64,000 bases of DNA from Streptomyces flavofungini (GTDB lineage Bacteria > Actinomycetota > Actinomycetes > Streptomycetales > Streptomycetaceae), in the NCBI RefSeq assembly GCF_014650815.1, contig NZ_BMVR01000003.1, forward strand, positions 310,001-374,000, read 5' to 3'. Each line of letters starts with the position of its first letter. The first letter of the stretch is position 1. Under the pieces are notes generated by a model. The model made no database searches, was not told the DNA's origin, and saw nothing but the letters and a program-made list of their open reading frames with translations. This document shows positions 14,418 through 23,973 of the stretch, piece after piece. A program made the translations under genes and the position numbers.

Positions 14418-17029
14418 GTGCCACCGGCTCGCCGATCCCCGCGGGGCGCGGCCGTCCCACCGGCTCCACGGCCGCCGCCCTGCGGATCAGCCTCACCTCG
14501 CTGCGCGGCCACAAGCGCCGCTTCGCCGGTACGTTCTTCGCGGTGCTGCTCGGTGTCGCCTTCCTGGCGGGCACGCTCGTCATGGGCGACACCCTGCGCG
14601 CCAGCTTCGACACGATGTTCGGCAACGCCACCCGCGGCACCGACGCGGTCGTCCGCAGCGCCAACACCATCACCACCCCCGGCGAGAGCCAGGGCGTCCG
14701 CCAGGCCGTCGACACGTCCCTGGTCGACCGCGTCGAGAAGGTCCCGGGCGTCGCCGCCGCCGTGCCCAGCATCCAGGGCGCGGGGCAGCTCGTCGGCAAG
14801 GACGGCGACCCCGTCGGCGGTCAGGGCCCGCCCACCCTCGCCGGGAACTGGATCACCGACCCGGAGCTGAACGCCTACCGCCTGGCCGAGGGCCGCGCCC
14901 CCGCCAGGAGCGGCGAGGTGGTCGTCAACCGGGGCGCCGCCGACAGCGGCGGCCTGAAGGTCGGCGACACCACGACGCTGCGCACCCCCGACCCCGTCAA
15001 GGTCACGATCGTGGGCCTCGCCACGTTCGGCGGCGAGGACGGCATGGCGCAGACGACGTTCACGGGCATGACGCAGGCCGACGCCGAGAAGTACCTGATG
15101 CCGAAGCCCGGCGAGGCCGCGACCGTGCAGGTGCGCGCCGGACCCGGCACCGGACAGCAGGAACTCGTCGACGCGCTGACTCCCGTACTGCCGAAGGGAG
15201 TCGAGGCCATCACCGGGCAGGAGGCGGCGGACGAGAACTCCGACATGATCTCCGGTCAGTTCCTGACCCTGTTCACCACGTTCCTGCTGGTCTTCTCCGG
15301 CATCGCGCTGCTCGTGGCCACCTTCTCCATCCACAACACCTTCGCGATCGTCGTGGCCCAGCGCACCCGCGAGAACGCGCTCCTGCGCGCCCTCGGCGCC
15401 TCCCGCCGCCAGGTCACCGCGTCGACGCTGACCGAGGCGGGCGTCGTCGCCGTGGTGGCGTCCGCCGCGGGCCTCGCGGGCGGCATCGGCATCGCCGCCG
15501 GGCTCCAGGCGCTGTTTCCGGCCATCGGATTCCCCTTCCCCGAGGGCGACTTGGTGATCAGCGGTACGTCGATGCTGCTGCCCCTCGCGGTCGGCATCGC
15601 CGTGTGCGTGGCCTCCGCGCTGCTGCCCGCCGTCCGCGCCGGCCGCACCGCACCGCTGGCGGCCCTGCGCGAGACGGCGGTCGACCAGTCCGGCGCGTCC
15701 CGCACCCGCGCGGTCGTCGGCACCGTCCTCGGCCTCACCGCCGTCGCCCTCACCCTGGTCGGAGTGCTCGCCTCGCCGTCCATCTGGCTGGCGGGCGGCG
15801 GCGCGGTCCTCGCCCTCGCCGCGTTCGTGGTCCTCGGGCCCGTCGCGTCCTCGCGGGCGGTACGGATCCTCGGCGGGCCGCTCGACCGGCTGCGCGGCGT
15901 CACCGGCTCGCTGGCCCGCCGCAACGCCCTGCGCAGCCCCAGGCGGACCGCGGCCACCGCGAGCGCCCTGATGATCGGCGTCGCCGTCGTCTGCCTGTTC
16001 ACCGTCTTCGGCGCCTCGCTGAAGGCCACCATGGACCAGACGGTGTCGCGTTCCTTCGCGGGCGACATCGCGGTCAGCACCCCGTCGTTCGGCGCGGGCG
16101 GCAGCGGGCTCAGCCCCCGGCTCGCCCCCGCCGTCGCGAAGCGCCCGGAGGTCGCCACGGCCGTCGGCCTCGGCAGGGGAGTGGCCGAAGTCAACGGCGA
16201 CGGACGGGCGTTGACCGTCACCGACCCGATCGCGCTCGCCAAGTCCTTCGACCTCGGCAAGGTCGACGGATCGCTGCGTCGCCTCGGCACCGACGGCATC
16301 GCGCTCACCCGCGCGGAGGCCGACAAGCAGCACCTCAAGGTCGGCGACCGGGCCGAACTCGCCTTCACCGACGGCAAGAAGGACACCTTCACGGTCCGCG
16401 CCGTCTACGGCCGGTCCGAGCTGGCGGGCGACTACGTCATCACCCGTGCCGCCTGGGCCCCGCACCGCGCCCAGGACTCCGACACGCTGGTGTCGGTGAC
16501 CTTCAAGGACGGCGTGAGCGCGAAGGACGGCGAGGCCGCGGTGTCCGCCGTGGCGAAGGAGTACGGCAACCCGGAGGTCCAGACCCGCGACGAGTACGCG
16601 CAGTCCGCGGCGGGCGGCATCGACATGATGCTGACCCTCGTCTACGCGCTGCTCGCCCTCGCCGTCCTCATCGCCCTGCTCGGCATCGCCAACACGCTCA
16701 CCCTCGCCGTGCACGAACGCACCCGCGAGCTGGGCCTGCTGCGCGCCGTCGGCCAGACCCGCGGCCAACTGCGGGCCATGGTCCGCTGGGAGTCCGTCCT
16801 GGTCGCCGCGTTCGGCACGGCGGGCGGCCTGGCACTCGGCGGCTTCCTCGGCTGGGTCCTGGTCAAGGCGTCCGACGGCGCGTCCGACAGCGCCTTCGCG
16901 TTCGCGCTGCCGCCGACGCAACTCGCCGTGGCCGCCCTGGTGGGCCTGGCGGCCGGAGCCCTCGCGGGGCTGCGTCCGGCCCGGCGCGCCGCCCGCCTCG
17001 ACGTCCTGCGGGCCATCGCCGCGGAGTGA
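14414..17029 (+). CDS. FtsX-like ABC transporter permease
   Basis: The 871-residue protein starts at the ATGA overlap. The N-terminal membrane helix (FAGTFFAVLLGVAFLAGTL) is followed by a large extracytoplasmic MacB-PCD-like region (about residues 60-265). Next comes a first FtsX module of three helices (LFTTFLLVFSGIALLVATFSI, VVAVVASAAGLAGGIGIAAG, LLPLAVGIAVCVASALL). A second half repeats this order: helix at SALMIGVAVVCLFTVFG, a second extracellular domain, and a terminal FtsX module (MMLTLVYALLALAVLIALLGIANTL). QRTRENALLRALGASRRQV and HERTRELGLLRAVGQTRGQL are the coupling segments that contact the ATPase. A duplicated-FtsX architecture fused in one chain is usual for actinobacterial exporters and acts as a pseudo-dimer. 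Confidence 0.93.
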   Translation: MSATGSPIPAGRGRPTGSTAAALRISLTSLRGHKRRFAGTFFAVLLGVAFLAGTLVMGDTLRASFDTMFGNATRGTDAVVRSANTITTPGESQGVRQAVDTSLVDRVEKVPGVAAAVPSIQGAGQLVGKDGDPVGGQGPPTLAGNWITDPELNAYRLAEGRAPARSGEVVVNRGAADSGGLKVGDTTTLRTPDPVKVTIVGLATFGGEDGMAQTTFTGMTQADAEKYLMPKPGEAATVQVRAGPGTGQQELVDALTPVLPKGVEAITGQEAADENSDMISGQFLTLFTTFLLVFSGIALLVATFSIHNTFAIVVAQRTRENALLRALGASRRQVTASTLTEAGVVAVVASAAGLAGGIGIAAGLQALFPAIGFPFPEGDLVISGTSMLLPLAVGIAVCVASALLPAVRAGRTAPLAALRETAVDQSGASRTRAVVGTVLGLTAVALTLVGVLASPSIWLAGGGAVLALAAFVVLGPVASSRAVRILGGPLDRLRGVTGSLARRNALRSPRRTAATASALMIGVAVVCLFTVFGASLKATMDQTVSRSFAGDIAVSTPSFGAGGSGLSPRLAPAVAKRPEVATAVGLGRGVAEVNGDGRALTVTDPIALAKSFDLGKVDGSLRRLGTDGIALTRAEADKQHLKVGDRAELAFTDGKKDTFTVRAVYGRSELAGDYVITRAAWAPHRAQDSDTLVSVTFKDGVSAKDGEAAVSAVAKEYGNPEVQTRDEYAQSAAGGIDMMLTLVYALLALAVLIALLGIANTLTLAVHERTRELGLLRAVGQTRGQLRAMVRWESVLVAAFGTAGGLALGGFLGWVLVKASDGASDSAFAFALPPTQLAVAALVGLAAGALAGLRPARRAARLDVLRAIAAE

Positions 17030-17162
17030 CGCACGGGGCGAGCGGTGCCGCGGCCACGGCGGCGCACGAGTTCGCGTACGCGCGCGGCCGTAGGCGGCCT
17101 TGTACGAGAAGGGCTACGCCAACGCGTACGACACGGCACGCGGAGGTGACGTCACCGCCCGG

Positions 17163-17672
17163 TCAGCCGGCAACGGCGGACCGGGCGGGAGCATGGGCGC
17201 CGACAGCGGGAGCCACGGTGAACGGTTCGGCGCACGCGGCGTCGTACACGGGGTATGCCGGCAGTGGTGCGGTGGCGGTGGGCGCGCAGAGCGTGAACCA
17301 GACGACCTTGCCCGCGTCGCCCTGCGGCTGCGCGCCCCAGCTCTCGCTGACCGCCGCGACCATCGCGAGCCCGCGCCCGCAGGTTTCGAACGGGTCGGCG
17401 TCGCGCACCACGGGAAGCCTCGGATCGTGGTCGTGGACGGAGACCATCAGGCGTTCGAGCAGCAGCTCGATCTCCACCGTGCAGGTCTTGTCCGGTTCGG
17501 CGTGCCGGTGGACGTTGGCCAACAACTCGGTCACGCCGAGCGCGGCCTGGTCTATCAAGGGGTCGAGATGCCAGTAGCGCAACTGCGCAGAGACGATTCT
17601 GCGGACCTGGCCGATCCGCGACGGCAGGGCTTGGAGCTCTACCGTGCAATGCCTGCTTGGCTGGCTGATCAC
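17163..17672 (-). CDS. RsbW-like ATP-binding regulatory protein
   Basis: The 169-residue protein is a HATPase_c domain of the anti-sigma kinase type. The N box reads LGVTELLANVHRHAEPD. The G1-like segment is VSVHDHDPRLP where classical kinases have a DxGxG form, and the G2-like segment is GRGLAMVAAVSESWG. Streptomyces genomes encode dozens of such RsbW-like proteins; some phosphorylate STAS antagonists, others have different partners. The His-Asp-His-Asp replacement of the usual V-x-D-x-G may affect nucleotide contacts. About 45 C-terminal residues are Ala/Pro-rich. No sigma factor or STAS gene is adjacent; the orphan STAS gene at 1245 is 16 kb away. Start ATG 17672. Confidence 0.85.
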   Translation of the reverse strand: MISQPSRHCTVELQALPSRIGQVRRIVSAQLRYWHLDPLIDQAALGVTELLANVHRHAEPDKTCTVEIELLLERLMVSVHDHDPRLPVVRDADPFETCGRGLAMVAAVSESWGAQPQGDAGKVVWFTLCAPTATAPLPAYPVYDAACAEPFTVAPAVGAHAPARSAVAG

Positions 17673-17860
17673 GGTGCGACTCCCCGAATTGAGGTCCGGA
17701 AGAAGACGGCGTTCGGATCCAGCAGGGGCCGCTCGCGCCGCCGCCTGCTGTGGTGACCGGCGGGCTGGTTCGCAGCGTTATCACCGGTAAACCCAGAGTG
17801 ATGTGACACCAGCGTGACCCAGGGGGTGGGGGCGTGCAACTCGCGCCCCGGTCGCGCCCC

Positions 17861-18187
17861 TCAGTCCCGGCGCCCGCCGGTAGCGAGACGTACCGCTTCG
17901 AGGAAGGTCCGTACCGTGGGTGGACCGGCCTCCCCGGGCACCGGATCGTGATCCCCGAGCGTCAGCAGATAGCGGGTGCCGTTCACCTCGGCGAGCGCCT
18001 TGTCCTGTGGGACGAACCATGGCTTGGCCGTGCGCACCGCACGCAGCGGCGCACTGTCGATCTCCGTGCCGTAACTGGTGAGCAACTCCAGCCTGCCGTC
18101 GCTGATCCGGACCTGGCCCGCATGGGTCAGCGACCGCAGCCGCCGCCCGATCCGTACGCCCGTGGCCCTGAACTCCGGCTCCGCCAT
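17861..18187 (-). CDS. Conserved hypothetical protein
   Basis: The 108-residue protein starts MAEPEFRATGVRIGRRL. It is a compact basic protein without signal or membrane segment. Alternating strands (GQVRISDGRLELLTSYG, KPWFVPQDKALAEVNGTRYLLTLGDHD) suggest a beta-rich fold with a final helix (TFLEAVRLATG). The pattern is one I associate with small Streptomyces proteins of unknown role; no domain name can be given. It is divergent from the Cds1-like gene and is separated from the RsbW-like gene by 188 bases, so it is probably transcribed alone. Confidence 0.65.
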   Translation of the reverse strand: MAEPEFRATGVRIGRRLRSLTHAGQVRISDGRLELLTSYGTEIDSAPLRAVRTAKPWFVPQDKALAEVNGTRYLLTLGDHDPVPGEAGPPTVRTFLEAVRLATGGRRD

Positions 18188-18529
18188 GAGGCTCCGCCCC
18201 CTCGTGCGCCTGGTGTCGACGCGCCCTAGGTCTGGTCGCGCACGGTGCCGTACGCCCGTCGTACGGCACCTGCTGGGAACCTACCCCTGTTCCGTGCGGT
18301 GCAGTGTGCACGCGCACGGCGTCGAGGACCAGTGTGCCCGGCCACGTCGCACATGCCACTTCGGTGCGTGACCGCCGGGGCGCGCAGAGGGGGCCACCCG
18401 GTGGGCAAGGGCCACCTTTGAGGGGGCGAAAGGTGTGTTTATGCAGGTGAGGGCCGTGTTGTGGGTGTTTATCATCGAGGTGTCCGGCCGGATCGATCCC
18501 GTTCCGGCACGAGGCCTAAGGAGCCCGTG
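18188..18529. promoter_or_regulatory. Divergent 342-bp intergenic region with paired GTGTTTAT repeats
   Basis: This gap separates the hypothetical gene (reverse) from the Cds1-like gene (forward). GTGTTTAT occurs at 18435-18442 and again at 18465-18472, exactly 30 bp apart or about three helical turns, 58 bp before the GTG start. This placement would suit a dimeric activator or repressor. No -10 box could be fixed with confidence, and the rest of the gap shows no clear signal. Confidence 0.35.
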
Positions 18530-19672
18530 GTGAGCACCATCCAGCACGATCCGGCCGACGAGCCGATGGCCACGCTCGACGTGGACCGCAGCGACGAGGA
18601 ATACCGCACCTGGCTGAAAGAGGCCGTGCGCAAGGTCCAGGCCGACGCCAACCGCTCCGCGGACACCCACCTCCTGCGCTTCCCACTGCCCGAGCACTGG
18701 GGCATCGACCTGTATCTGAAGGACGAGTCGACGCATCCGACCGGCAGCCTCAAGCACCGGCTCGCCCGCTCACTGTTTCTGTACGGCCTGTGCAATGGCT
18801 GGATCCGTCCAGGCCGCCCCGTGATCGAGGCCTCCAGTGGCTCGACAGCCGTCTCCGAGGCGTACTTCGCGAAACTCATCGGGGTCCCCTTCATCGCGGT
18901 GATGCCGCGCACGACGAGCGCCGAGAAGTGCCGCCTCATCGAATTCCACGGCGGCCGGTGCCACTTCGTGGACGACTCGCGCACCATGTACGCGGAGTCC
19001 GCCCGGCTCGCCGTCGAGACCGGCGGCCACTACATGGACCAGTTCACCTACGCGGAACGGGCCACCGACTGGCGCGGCAACAACAACATCGCCGAGTCGA
19101 TGTTCCAGCAACTGCGTCTTGAGCGGCACCCGGAGCCCGCCTGGATCGTCGCCACGGCCGGCACCGGCGGCACCTCCGCGACCATCGCGCGCTACGTCCA
19201 CTACATGCAGCACGACACCCGGATCTGCGTCGCCGACCCGGAGAACTCCTGCTTCTTCGACGGCTGGACGAAGAACGACCCGGACGCCGCCAGCGACTGC
19301 GGCTCGCGCATCGAGGGCATCGGCAGGCCGCGCATGGAGCCGAGCTTCGTGCCCGGCGCCATCGACCGCATGATGAGGGTCCCCGACGCCGCGAGCGTCG
19401 CCGCCGTGCGCGCCCTGGACCGGGCCATCGGCCGCAAGGCGGGCGGCTCGACCGGCACGGGCCTGTGGAGCGCCCTCCGCATCACCGCGGAGATGGTGGC
19501 CGCGGGCCGCACCGGCAGCGTCGTCACCCTCATCTGCGACCCGGGCGACCGCTACTTGGACAAGTACTACTCGGACGCGTGGCTGGCGGAGCAGGGGCTC
19601 GACATCACGCCGTACGAGCGGACGATAGAGGGGCTGCTCGCCACGGGGGAGTGGCCCGCGCAGGCCCACTAG
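18530..19672 (+). CDS. PLP-dependent cysteine synthase-fold enzyme, Cds1-like
   Basis: The 380-residue protein starts at GTG 18530, six bases after AAGGAG; the frame is open back to 18461. The PLP lysine is in [14 protein letters not shown], the substrate/phosphate-contact loop is [22 protein letters not shown], and the PLP phosphate loop is [15 protein letters not shown]. This arrangement matches the Cds1-type group (Mycobacterium tuberculosis Rv3684, a cysteine desulfhydrase) rather than the biosynthetic CysK/CysM group, which has TGNTG. The expected reaction is cysteine to pyruvate, ammonia and sulfide, supporting sulfur and redox homeostasis. It stands alone, with no serine acetyltransferase nearby. 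Annotated as cysteine synthase in many genomes; desulfhydrase is the better guess. Confidence 0.82.
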   Translation: MSTIQHDPADEPMATLDVDRSDEEYRTWLKEAVRKVQADANRSADTHLLRFPLPEHWGIDLYLKDESTHPTGSLKHRLARSLFLYGLCNGWIRPGRPVIEASSGSTAVSEAYFAKLIGVPFIAVMPRTTSAEKCRLIEFHGGRCHFVDDSRTMYAESARLAVETGGHYMDQFTYAERATDWRGNNNIAESMFQQLRLERHPEPAWIVATAGTGGTSATIARYVHYMQHDTRICVADPENSCFFDGWTKNDPDAASDCGSRIEGIGRPRMEPSFVPGAIDRMMRVPDAASVAAVRALDRAIGRKAGGSTGTGLWSALRITAEMVAAGRTGSVVTLICDPGDRYLDKYYSDAWLAEQGLDITPYERTIEGLLATGEWPAQAH

Positions 19673-19718
19673 TGCCGCGGGGCCGGGGCGACGGGGCGGC
19701 GGAGCGGCCGGGGTCGGC

Positions 19719-20219
19719 TCAGGCGCCGGTCGCGCCGGAGAGGTGCCGGTCCAGGGTCGCGACCGCGTCGTGGAAGGACTTGCCGAAGCCCCGGCGGCCG
19801 CCGCGCTTCATGAGGAACCGCGTCAGGGGCACGGCGTCCGCGGCGTACGTCCACTGCACGCGGGTGCCCGGGCCCCGGCCGTCGGCGGGCTCCAGCGGGG
19901 TGAGCCGCCACTCCTCCACCAGGGCGCGCAGGCCGGGGAAGTTGGTCAGGTCGACGCGGTAGGCGTACCGCGTGGGCGCCTCCCTGGCGAGGAAGGTCTC
20001 GCGGAACCAGAAGCGGCCCTGGATGCGCACCAGGCGGCCGGTGTCGTCGTCGAAGGGCCGCGCGTACACGACCGAGCTGTGCCACGCGGGCAGTCGGCGG
20101 ACGTCCTCAAGGACCTCGTACACCGCCTCGGGCGGGGCCGCGACGTCGTGTGTGAACACCAGCCGTACGGGAGCGGTCTTGAGGAACTCCAGGCCCTCGG
20201 GCCGCAGTCGGCGAGGCAT
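19719..20219 (-). CDS. SRPBCC (polyketide cyclase-like) family protein
   Basis: The 166-residue protein is a START/SRPBCC helix-grip fold. HDVAAPPEAVYEVLEDVRRLPAWHSSVVYARPFD is the typical first strand, two helices and W of this superfamily. GTRVQWTYAADAVPLTRFLMKRGGRRGFGKSFHDAVATLDRHL gives the last strands and the long C-terminal helix that closes the pocket. Members bind hydrophobic ligands; some are cyclases in aromatic polyketide pathways, but this one has no biosynthetic neighbours, so a general lipid- or ligand-binding role is safer. It is convergent with the Cds1-like gene (46 bases apart) and 63 bases downstream of the DeoR gene on the same strand. Confidence 0.85.
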   Translation of the reverse strand: MPRRLRPEGLEFLKTAPVRLVFTHDVAAPPEAVYEVLEDVRRLPAWHSSVVYARPFDDDTGRLVRIQGRFWFRETFLAREAPTRYAYRVDLTNFPGLRALVEEWRLTPLEPADGRGPGTRVQWTYAADAVPLTRFLMKRGGRRGFGKSFHDAVATLDRHLSGATGA

Positions 20220-20282
20220 GAACGCGACCCCCAGGCGGGACGAGGCGGTTGACCGGGCCCGCCCACCATAGCCGGGGGCCCG

Positions 20283-21185
20283 TCAGAAGTCTGCGGAGTT
20301 CCCGGCGGTCGCGGTGCCGGAGGTGTCCGGGGCGTCGGTGGCGGCTGTGGTGTCTGCGCTGTCTGCGCTGTCTTCGGGCGCGCCCGCGACCAGGAGCCGC
20401 CGCAGCTGCTCGGAGATCTCCGCGCGGGCCCGCGCGGGCAGCCCCGCGTCCGTCACCAGCGTGTCCACCTGTTCGAGCGTGGCGAACGAACTCAGGCCCA
20501 CCGTGCCCCACTTGGTGTGGTCCGCGACCACGACCACCCGGCGCGCGGACCGCACCAGGCGCCGGTTCGTCTCCGCCTCCGCGAGGTTGGGCGTGGACAG
20601 ACCGGCCTCCGCCGATATGCCGTGCACGCCGAGGAACAGCACGTCGAAGTGGAGCGCCGCGATCGCCTGGTCGGCGACCGGCCCGACCAGCGAGTCCGAC
20701 GGCGTGCGCACCCCGCCCGTGAGCACCACCGTGGCCGCGCCCTGGCGCTGCCCGGAGCTGCGCTGCGCGGAGTGGAAGACGTCCGCCACCCGCACCGAGT
20801 TCGTCACGACCGTCAGGTCCGGGACGTCGAGCAGTTGATGGGCGAGCGCGTACGTCGTCGTGCCGCCGGAGAGCGCGATGGCCGTGCCCGGCGCCACCAG
20901 CGTCGCCGCGGTCCGGGCGATGTCCTCCTTGGCGCTCAGCTCCAGGCCCGACTTCGCCTCGAAGCCCGGCTCGTGCGTGCTGGCCTCGGCCACCGGCACG
21001 GCGCCGCCGTGCACCTTCTCCAGGACGCCGAGGCGGGCGAGCGCGTCCAGATCGCGCCGGACGGTCATGTCCGACACACCCAGTTTTCTGGTGAGTTCAT
21101 TGACGCGGACACCGCCGCGGCGGCGCACCTCGTCGAGGATCAGGGCGCGACGCTGCTCCGCGAGGAGGTTCTGATTCTCACTCAC
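20283..21185 (-). CDS. DeoR/GlpR-family regulator
   Basis: The protein has 300 residues. The DeoR helix-turn-helix is at 8-60 (EQRRALILDEVRRRGGVRVNEL, LGVSDMTVRRDLDALARLGVLEKVHGGAVP), followed by the sugar-phosphate-sensor domain: IALSGGTTTYALA phosphate loop, VVTNSVRVADVF, FLGVHGISAEAGLSTPN, and VVVADHTKWGTVG at the end. The C-terminal 40 residues (APEDSADSADTTAATDA...) are a low-complexity Ala/Asp/Thr tail absent from most relatives. Target genes are not evident: the neighbouring SRPBCC protein and the divergent membrane hydrolase are not sugar genes. A global or autoregulatory role is possible. Start is ATG at 21185. Confidence 0.9.
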   Translation of the reverse strand: MSENQNLLAEQRRALILDEVRRRGGVRVNELTRKLGVSDMTVRRDLDALARLGVLEKVHGGAVPVAEASTHEPGFEAKSGLELSAKEDIARTAATLVAPGTAIALSGGTTTYALAHQLLDVPDLTVVTNSVRVADVFHSAQRSSGQRQGAATVVLTGGVRTPSDSLVGPVADQAIAALHFDVLFLGVHGISAEAGLSTPNLAEAETNRRLVRSARRVVVVADHTKWGTVGLSSFATLEQVDTLVTDAGLPARARAEISEQLRRLLVAGAPEDSADSADTTAATDAPDTSGTATAGNSADF

Positions 21186-21426
21186 GTCAGGTCCGGCCCT
21201 TTCGCCTAGTCAAGCCCGTCACCGGGTCGCCTCATCCTCGCACGAGCCGTCGTTGCGGGTACCACCGACCGGGCGGCCCCGCCATCCGGAAGGGGGACCT
21301 GCCGAAGGGGGAGATTACGTGAGGGTGGCTGCGTGCGGGGCCGGAACCGGCGATCCTTGTGTCCCTGCACGGCTTGCATGGCCCGTACCCGGCCCATGAC
21401 AGCGCACGACTCGGGGGAGCGGAACA

Positions 21427-23973
21427 GTGGAGCGCGCCACGGCGGCCCGGACCGCCCAGAAGCAGGCACCGGCACACCCAGAACACCCAGAACACACGGC
21501 GCGCCCGGCACACAGCGAAGAGGCCGAGCCGATCGCCCTGGAACTCCTCGTCCACGGCGTCGGCGGCACCACGCCCGCGGAGATGCTCGGCGACCCCCGC
21601 ACCGTCCGCGTCCTGGGCGACGGCACCGCGGCCGTCCACCGCCGCGCCGACGACGTGGACGCCGAGTCCCGCCCCGCGGACTACCGCGACCACCCGGTCC
21701 CGGAGGCCTACGTCTGGTCCAACCTGACCTCGGGCAACGGCTCCCGCGCCCTGTGGCTGCTGCTCCTGCCGTTCATGGTCGTCAACCTCGCCCACTGGAT
21801 GCGGCCCACGGCCCGCCGCGCCAAACGCGCCGTGCGGACGTACGGCCTCCTGGTGCGCCTGGTCGCCCTCACCCTCACCGTGCTCCTGATCGCCGCCGCC
21901 TGCGAGATCGCCATCGACCTGACCGCCTGGCAGTGTGCGGGCACCCGCGCCTGCGTCGACGACCACTCCTGGCTCGGTTTCCTCGCGCCGGAGTCCGCCG
22001 GGGGCGGCGGCTGGTGGTCGCAGCCCGGCCGCCGCCTCGCGCTCGCCGCGCTGCTTCCCGCCGCGCTCACCGGCCTCCTCTGGTACCTGTCCCACCGCAC
22101 CTGGAGCGCGTACGAGTCCCAGCAGCCGCTGCCGCACCAGCCGGACCCGGAGGAGACCAGCCGCAACGCGCTCGGCAAGCCCGGCTTCTGGTACGGCCGC
22201 AGGCTCGTCGCCCGGCTGCGCGCCGCCCACACGGCCGCGGGCCTCCTCACGGTCGCTGCCGCCGTCGGCACCTCGGCCGCCCGGTACGACCGCAGGCCCG
22301 GCGGGCCCGCCCTCCTCGACGTCCTCGGCTGGGCGCTGGACTCGGCGCTCGTCGTGGCCGGCGCCGTCGTCGTATGGGTGGTGTGCCGCCGGGGCCGCAG
22401 CGAGAACCGCCTCGACCGGCGCCTGGACCGCACCCTGGTGCGCCGACTGCCCCTCGCCGCCCTCGCGCTGCTCGTCCTCGCCGTCCTGTACGCCGGGTGG
22501 TCCCGCCCCGGCTGGACCTCGACCGGCCGGCTCCCCGGCAACACGACGTTCGGCGGCATCACCCTCGTCCAGGGCGCCCTGGTGCTCGCCCTCGCCGTGG
22601 CGGCCGGCCACATCCACCGCACGTCCCCGGACGCCCGCACCGCCATCCGCGGCCTCGGCGGACCCGCCGTCGCCATGCTGGCCTGCGCCCTCGGCGGGGT
22701 GATGTCGGGCGGCGGCTCGCAGCGCGTCGCCGACTGGCTCGACGGGTCCGGGTCGCCCGGCGCGGGCGGCTCGATCGACGGCCCGCCCGCGCTCCTCACC
22801 TGGCAGGCGTCCGTCATCCCGCCGCTCCTCGTGGTCGTCGCCGCGCTGTGCGGCTGGCTCGCGGTGCGCACCGCCCAGCGGCTGCGCCGCGAGCTGGCCC
22901 AGGTGCCGCGCGACTATCCGGACGAGCGCCCGGACACGGCCCGTACGCGCCGCATCGCGAGCACCCGCGCGGGCGCCGCCCTCACCGACCGGGTGCCGCA
23001 GATCGTCGGCGTGGCCTCGGCCGCGACGCTGCTGCTCGGCGCGGCGGCCCTCGTCGGCGCCTGGGCCACCGGCAAGGTGCCGGGCGAGGCGGCGCAGAGC
23101 GCGCCCGCCTTCATCGAGGGCACCGCCGAGACCGCGCAGGCCCTGGGCTCCTGGCTGATCGGACTCGGCTTCATACTGTTCGTCACCTGGGGCCGCCGCG
23201 CGTACCGTGACCCCTCCGCCCGCCGCACCATCGGCATCCTGTGGGACGTCGGCACGTTCTGGCCGCGCGCGGCCCACCCCTTCGCGCCGCCCTGCTACGC
23301 GGAGCGCGCGGTGCCCGACCTGACCTGGCGCATGCACACCTGGACGCGTGCCACCGGTGGCCGCCTGGTCCTCTCCGGCCACTCGCAGGGCAGTGTGCTC
23401 GCGGCGGCCGCGGCCTGGCAGCTGCTGCCCTCCGTACGCAAACGCGTCGCGCTCCTCACGTACGGCTCACCGCTGGAGCGCCTCTACGGACGCTGGTTCC
23501 CCGCGCACTTCGGCCCGGCCGCCCTCAGCTCCCTGCACCGCGAGGTCGACTGCTGGCGCAACCTGCACCGGCCCACCGACCCCATCGGCGGCCCCGTCCG
23601 CCTCCACGGCGACTGCGGTCCGCAGGTCGACCGGGAGCCGCTGAAGGACCCGCTGGCGTACGGCCGCACCGAGGCGCACCCGCTGCCCGCGCCGATCCTC
23701 GGGCACGGTGACTACCAGGCGGACCCGGCGTTCGCGGAGGAGCGGGGACGGTTGCTGGCGCGGCTCCGGCCCGCGGTGCCGGGGCCTCGGCCGGAGGGCG
23801 GGGCGGTGCCCGCGGCCGCGGGGACGTCCGCAGCCTCGGGGACGGACGCAGCCCCGGGGACGGACGCAGCCCCGGGGGCGGACGCGGCCCCGGGGGCGTC
23901 CGAAGCCGCAAGGACCCCCGACGCTACGGAAAGTCCGGAAGGTCCGGCAGGTCGTCCGAGTACAGCAGGGTGA
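21427..23973 (+). CDS. Multi-helix membrane protein with a split alpha/beta-hydrolase signature
   Basis: The 848-residue protein starts at GTG after GGGGGAGC. Residues 37-50 ([13 protein letters not shown]) look like the first strand and oxyanion-hole HG of an alpha/beta hydrolase. Membrane helices then occupy much of about 107-590, interrupted by soluble loops. The C-terminal soluble part carries [18 protein letters not shown] (nucleophile elbow GHSQG at 651-655), an Asp in RPTDPIGG (718) and a His in LGHGDYQ (760), in the usual Ser-Asp-His order. So the fold may be interrupted by the membrane region. The tail contains four 18-bp repeats giving (G-T/A-D-A-A-P). It ends inside the convergent AAA+ gene by 50 bp. 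Function is unknown; a membrane-bound esterase or lipase is likely. Confidence 0.8.
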   Translation: MERATAARTAQKQAPAHPEHPEHTARPAHSEEAEPIALELLVHGVGGTTPAEMLGDPRTVRVLGDGTAAVHRRADDVDAESRPADYRDHPVPEAYVWSNLTSGNGSRALWLLLLPFMVVNLAHWMRPTARRAKRAVRTYGLLVRLVALTLTVLLIAAACEIAIDLTAWQCAGTRACVDDHSWLGFLAPESAGGGGWWSQPGRRLALAALLPAALTGLLWYLSHRTWSAYESQQPLPHQPDPEETSRNALGKPGFWYGRRLVARLRAAHTAAGLLTVAAAVGTSAARYDRRPGGPALLDVLGWALDSALVVAGAVVVWVVCRRGRSENRLDRRLDRTLVRRLPLAALALLVLAVLYAGWSRPGWTSTGRLPGNTTFGGITLVQGALVLALAVAAGHIHRTSPDARTAIRGLGGPAVAMLACALGGVMSGGGSQRVADWLDGSGSPGAGGSIDGPPALLTWQASVIPPLLVVVAALCGWLAVRTAQRLRRELAQVPRDYPDERPDTARTRRIASTRAGAALTDRVPQIVGVASAATLLLGAAALVGAWATGKVPGEAAQSAPAFIEGTAETAQALGSWLIGLGFILFVTWGRRAYRDPSARRTIGILWDVGTFWPRAAHPFAPPCYAERAVPDLTWRMHTWTRATGGRLVLSGHSQGSVLAAAAAWQLLPSVRKRVALLTYGSPLERLYGRWFPAHFGPAALSSLHREVDCWRNLHRPTDPIGGPVRLHGDCGPQVDREPLKDPLAYGRTEAHPLPAPILGHGDYQADPAFAEERGRLLARLRPAVPGPRPEGGAVPAAAGTSAASGTDAAPGTDAAPGADAAPGASEAARTPDATESPEGPAGRPSTAG
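23833..23904 (+). repeat. Four tandem 18-bp repeats in the hydrolase gene tail
   Basis: Units of 18 bases start at 23833, 23851, 23869 and 23887, with consensus gccccgggggcggacgca. They encode the Ala/Gly/Asp/Pro tail of the membrane protein. Because 18 is a multiple of three, copy-number changes keep the frame, so this is a likely length-variable linker. Confidence 0.7.

Noticed and set aside
13685-16921. 1078-codon open frame on the reverse strand across the ABC transporter operon
   Set aside because: It is the antisense shadow of the ABC ATPase and FtsX permease, rich in Arg/Gly/Ala without any domain. The forward genes carry all catalytic motifs and overlapping ATGA starts.
1245-17672. 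STAS protein at 1245 and RsbW-like ATPase at 17163 as one partner-switch pair
   Set aside because: They are 15 kb apart with unrelated genes between, and Streptomyces has many paralogues of each, so pairing is not supported.
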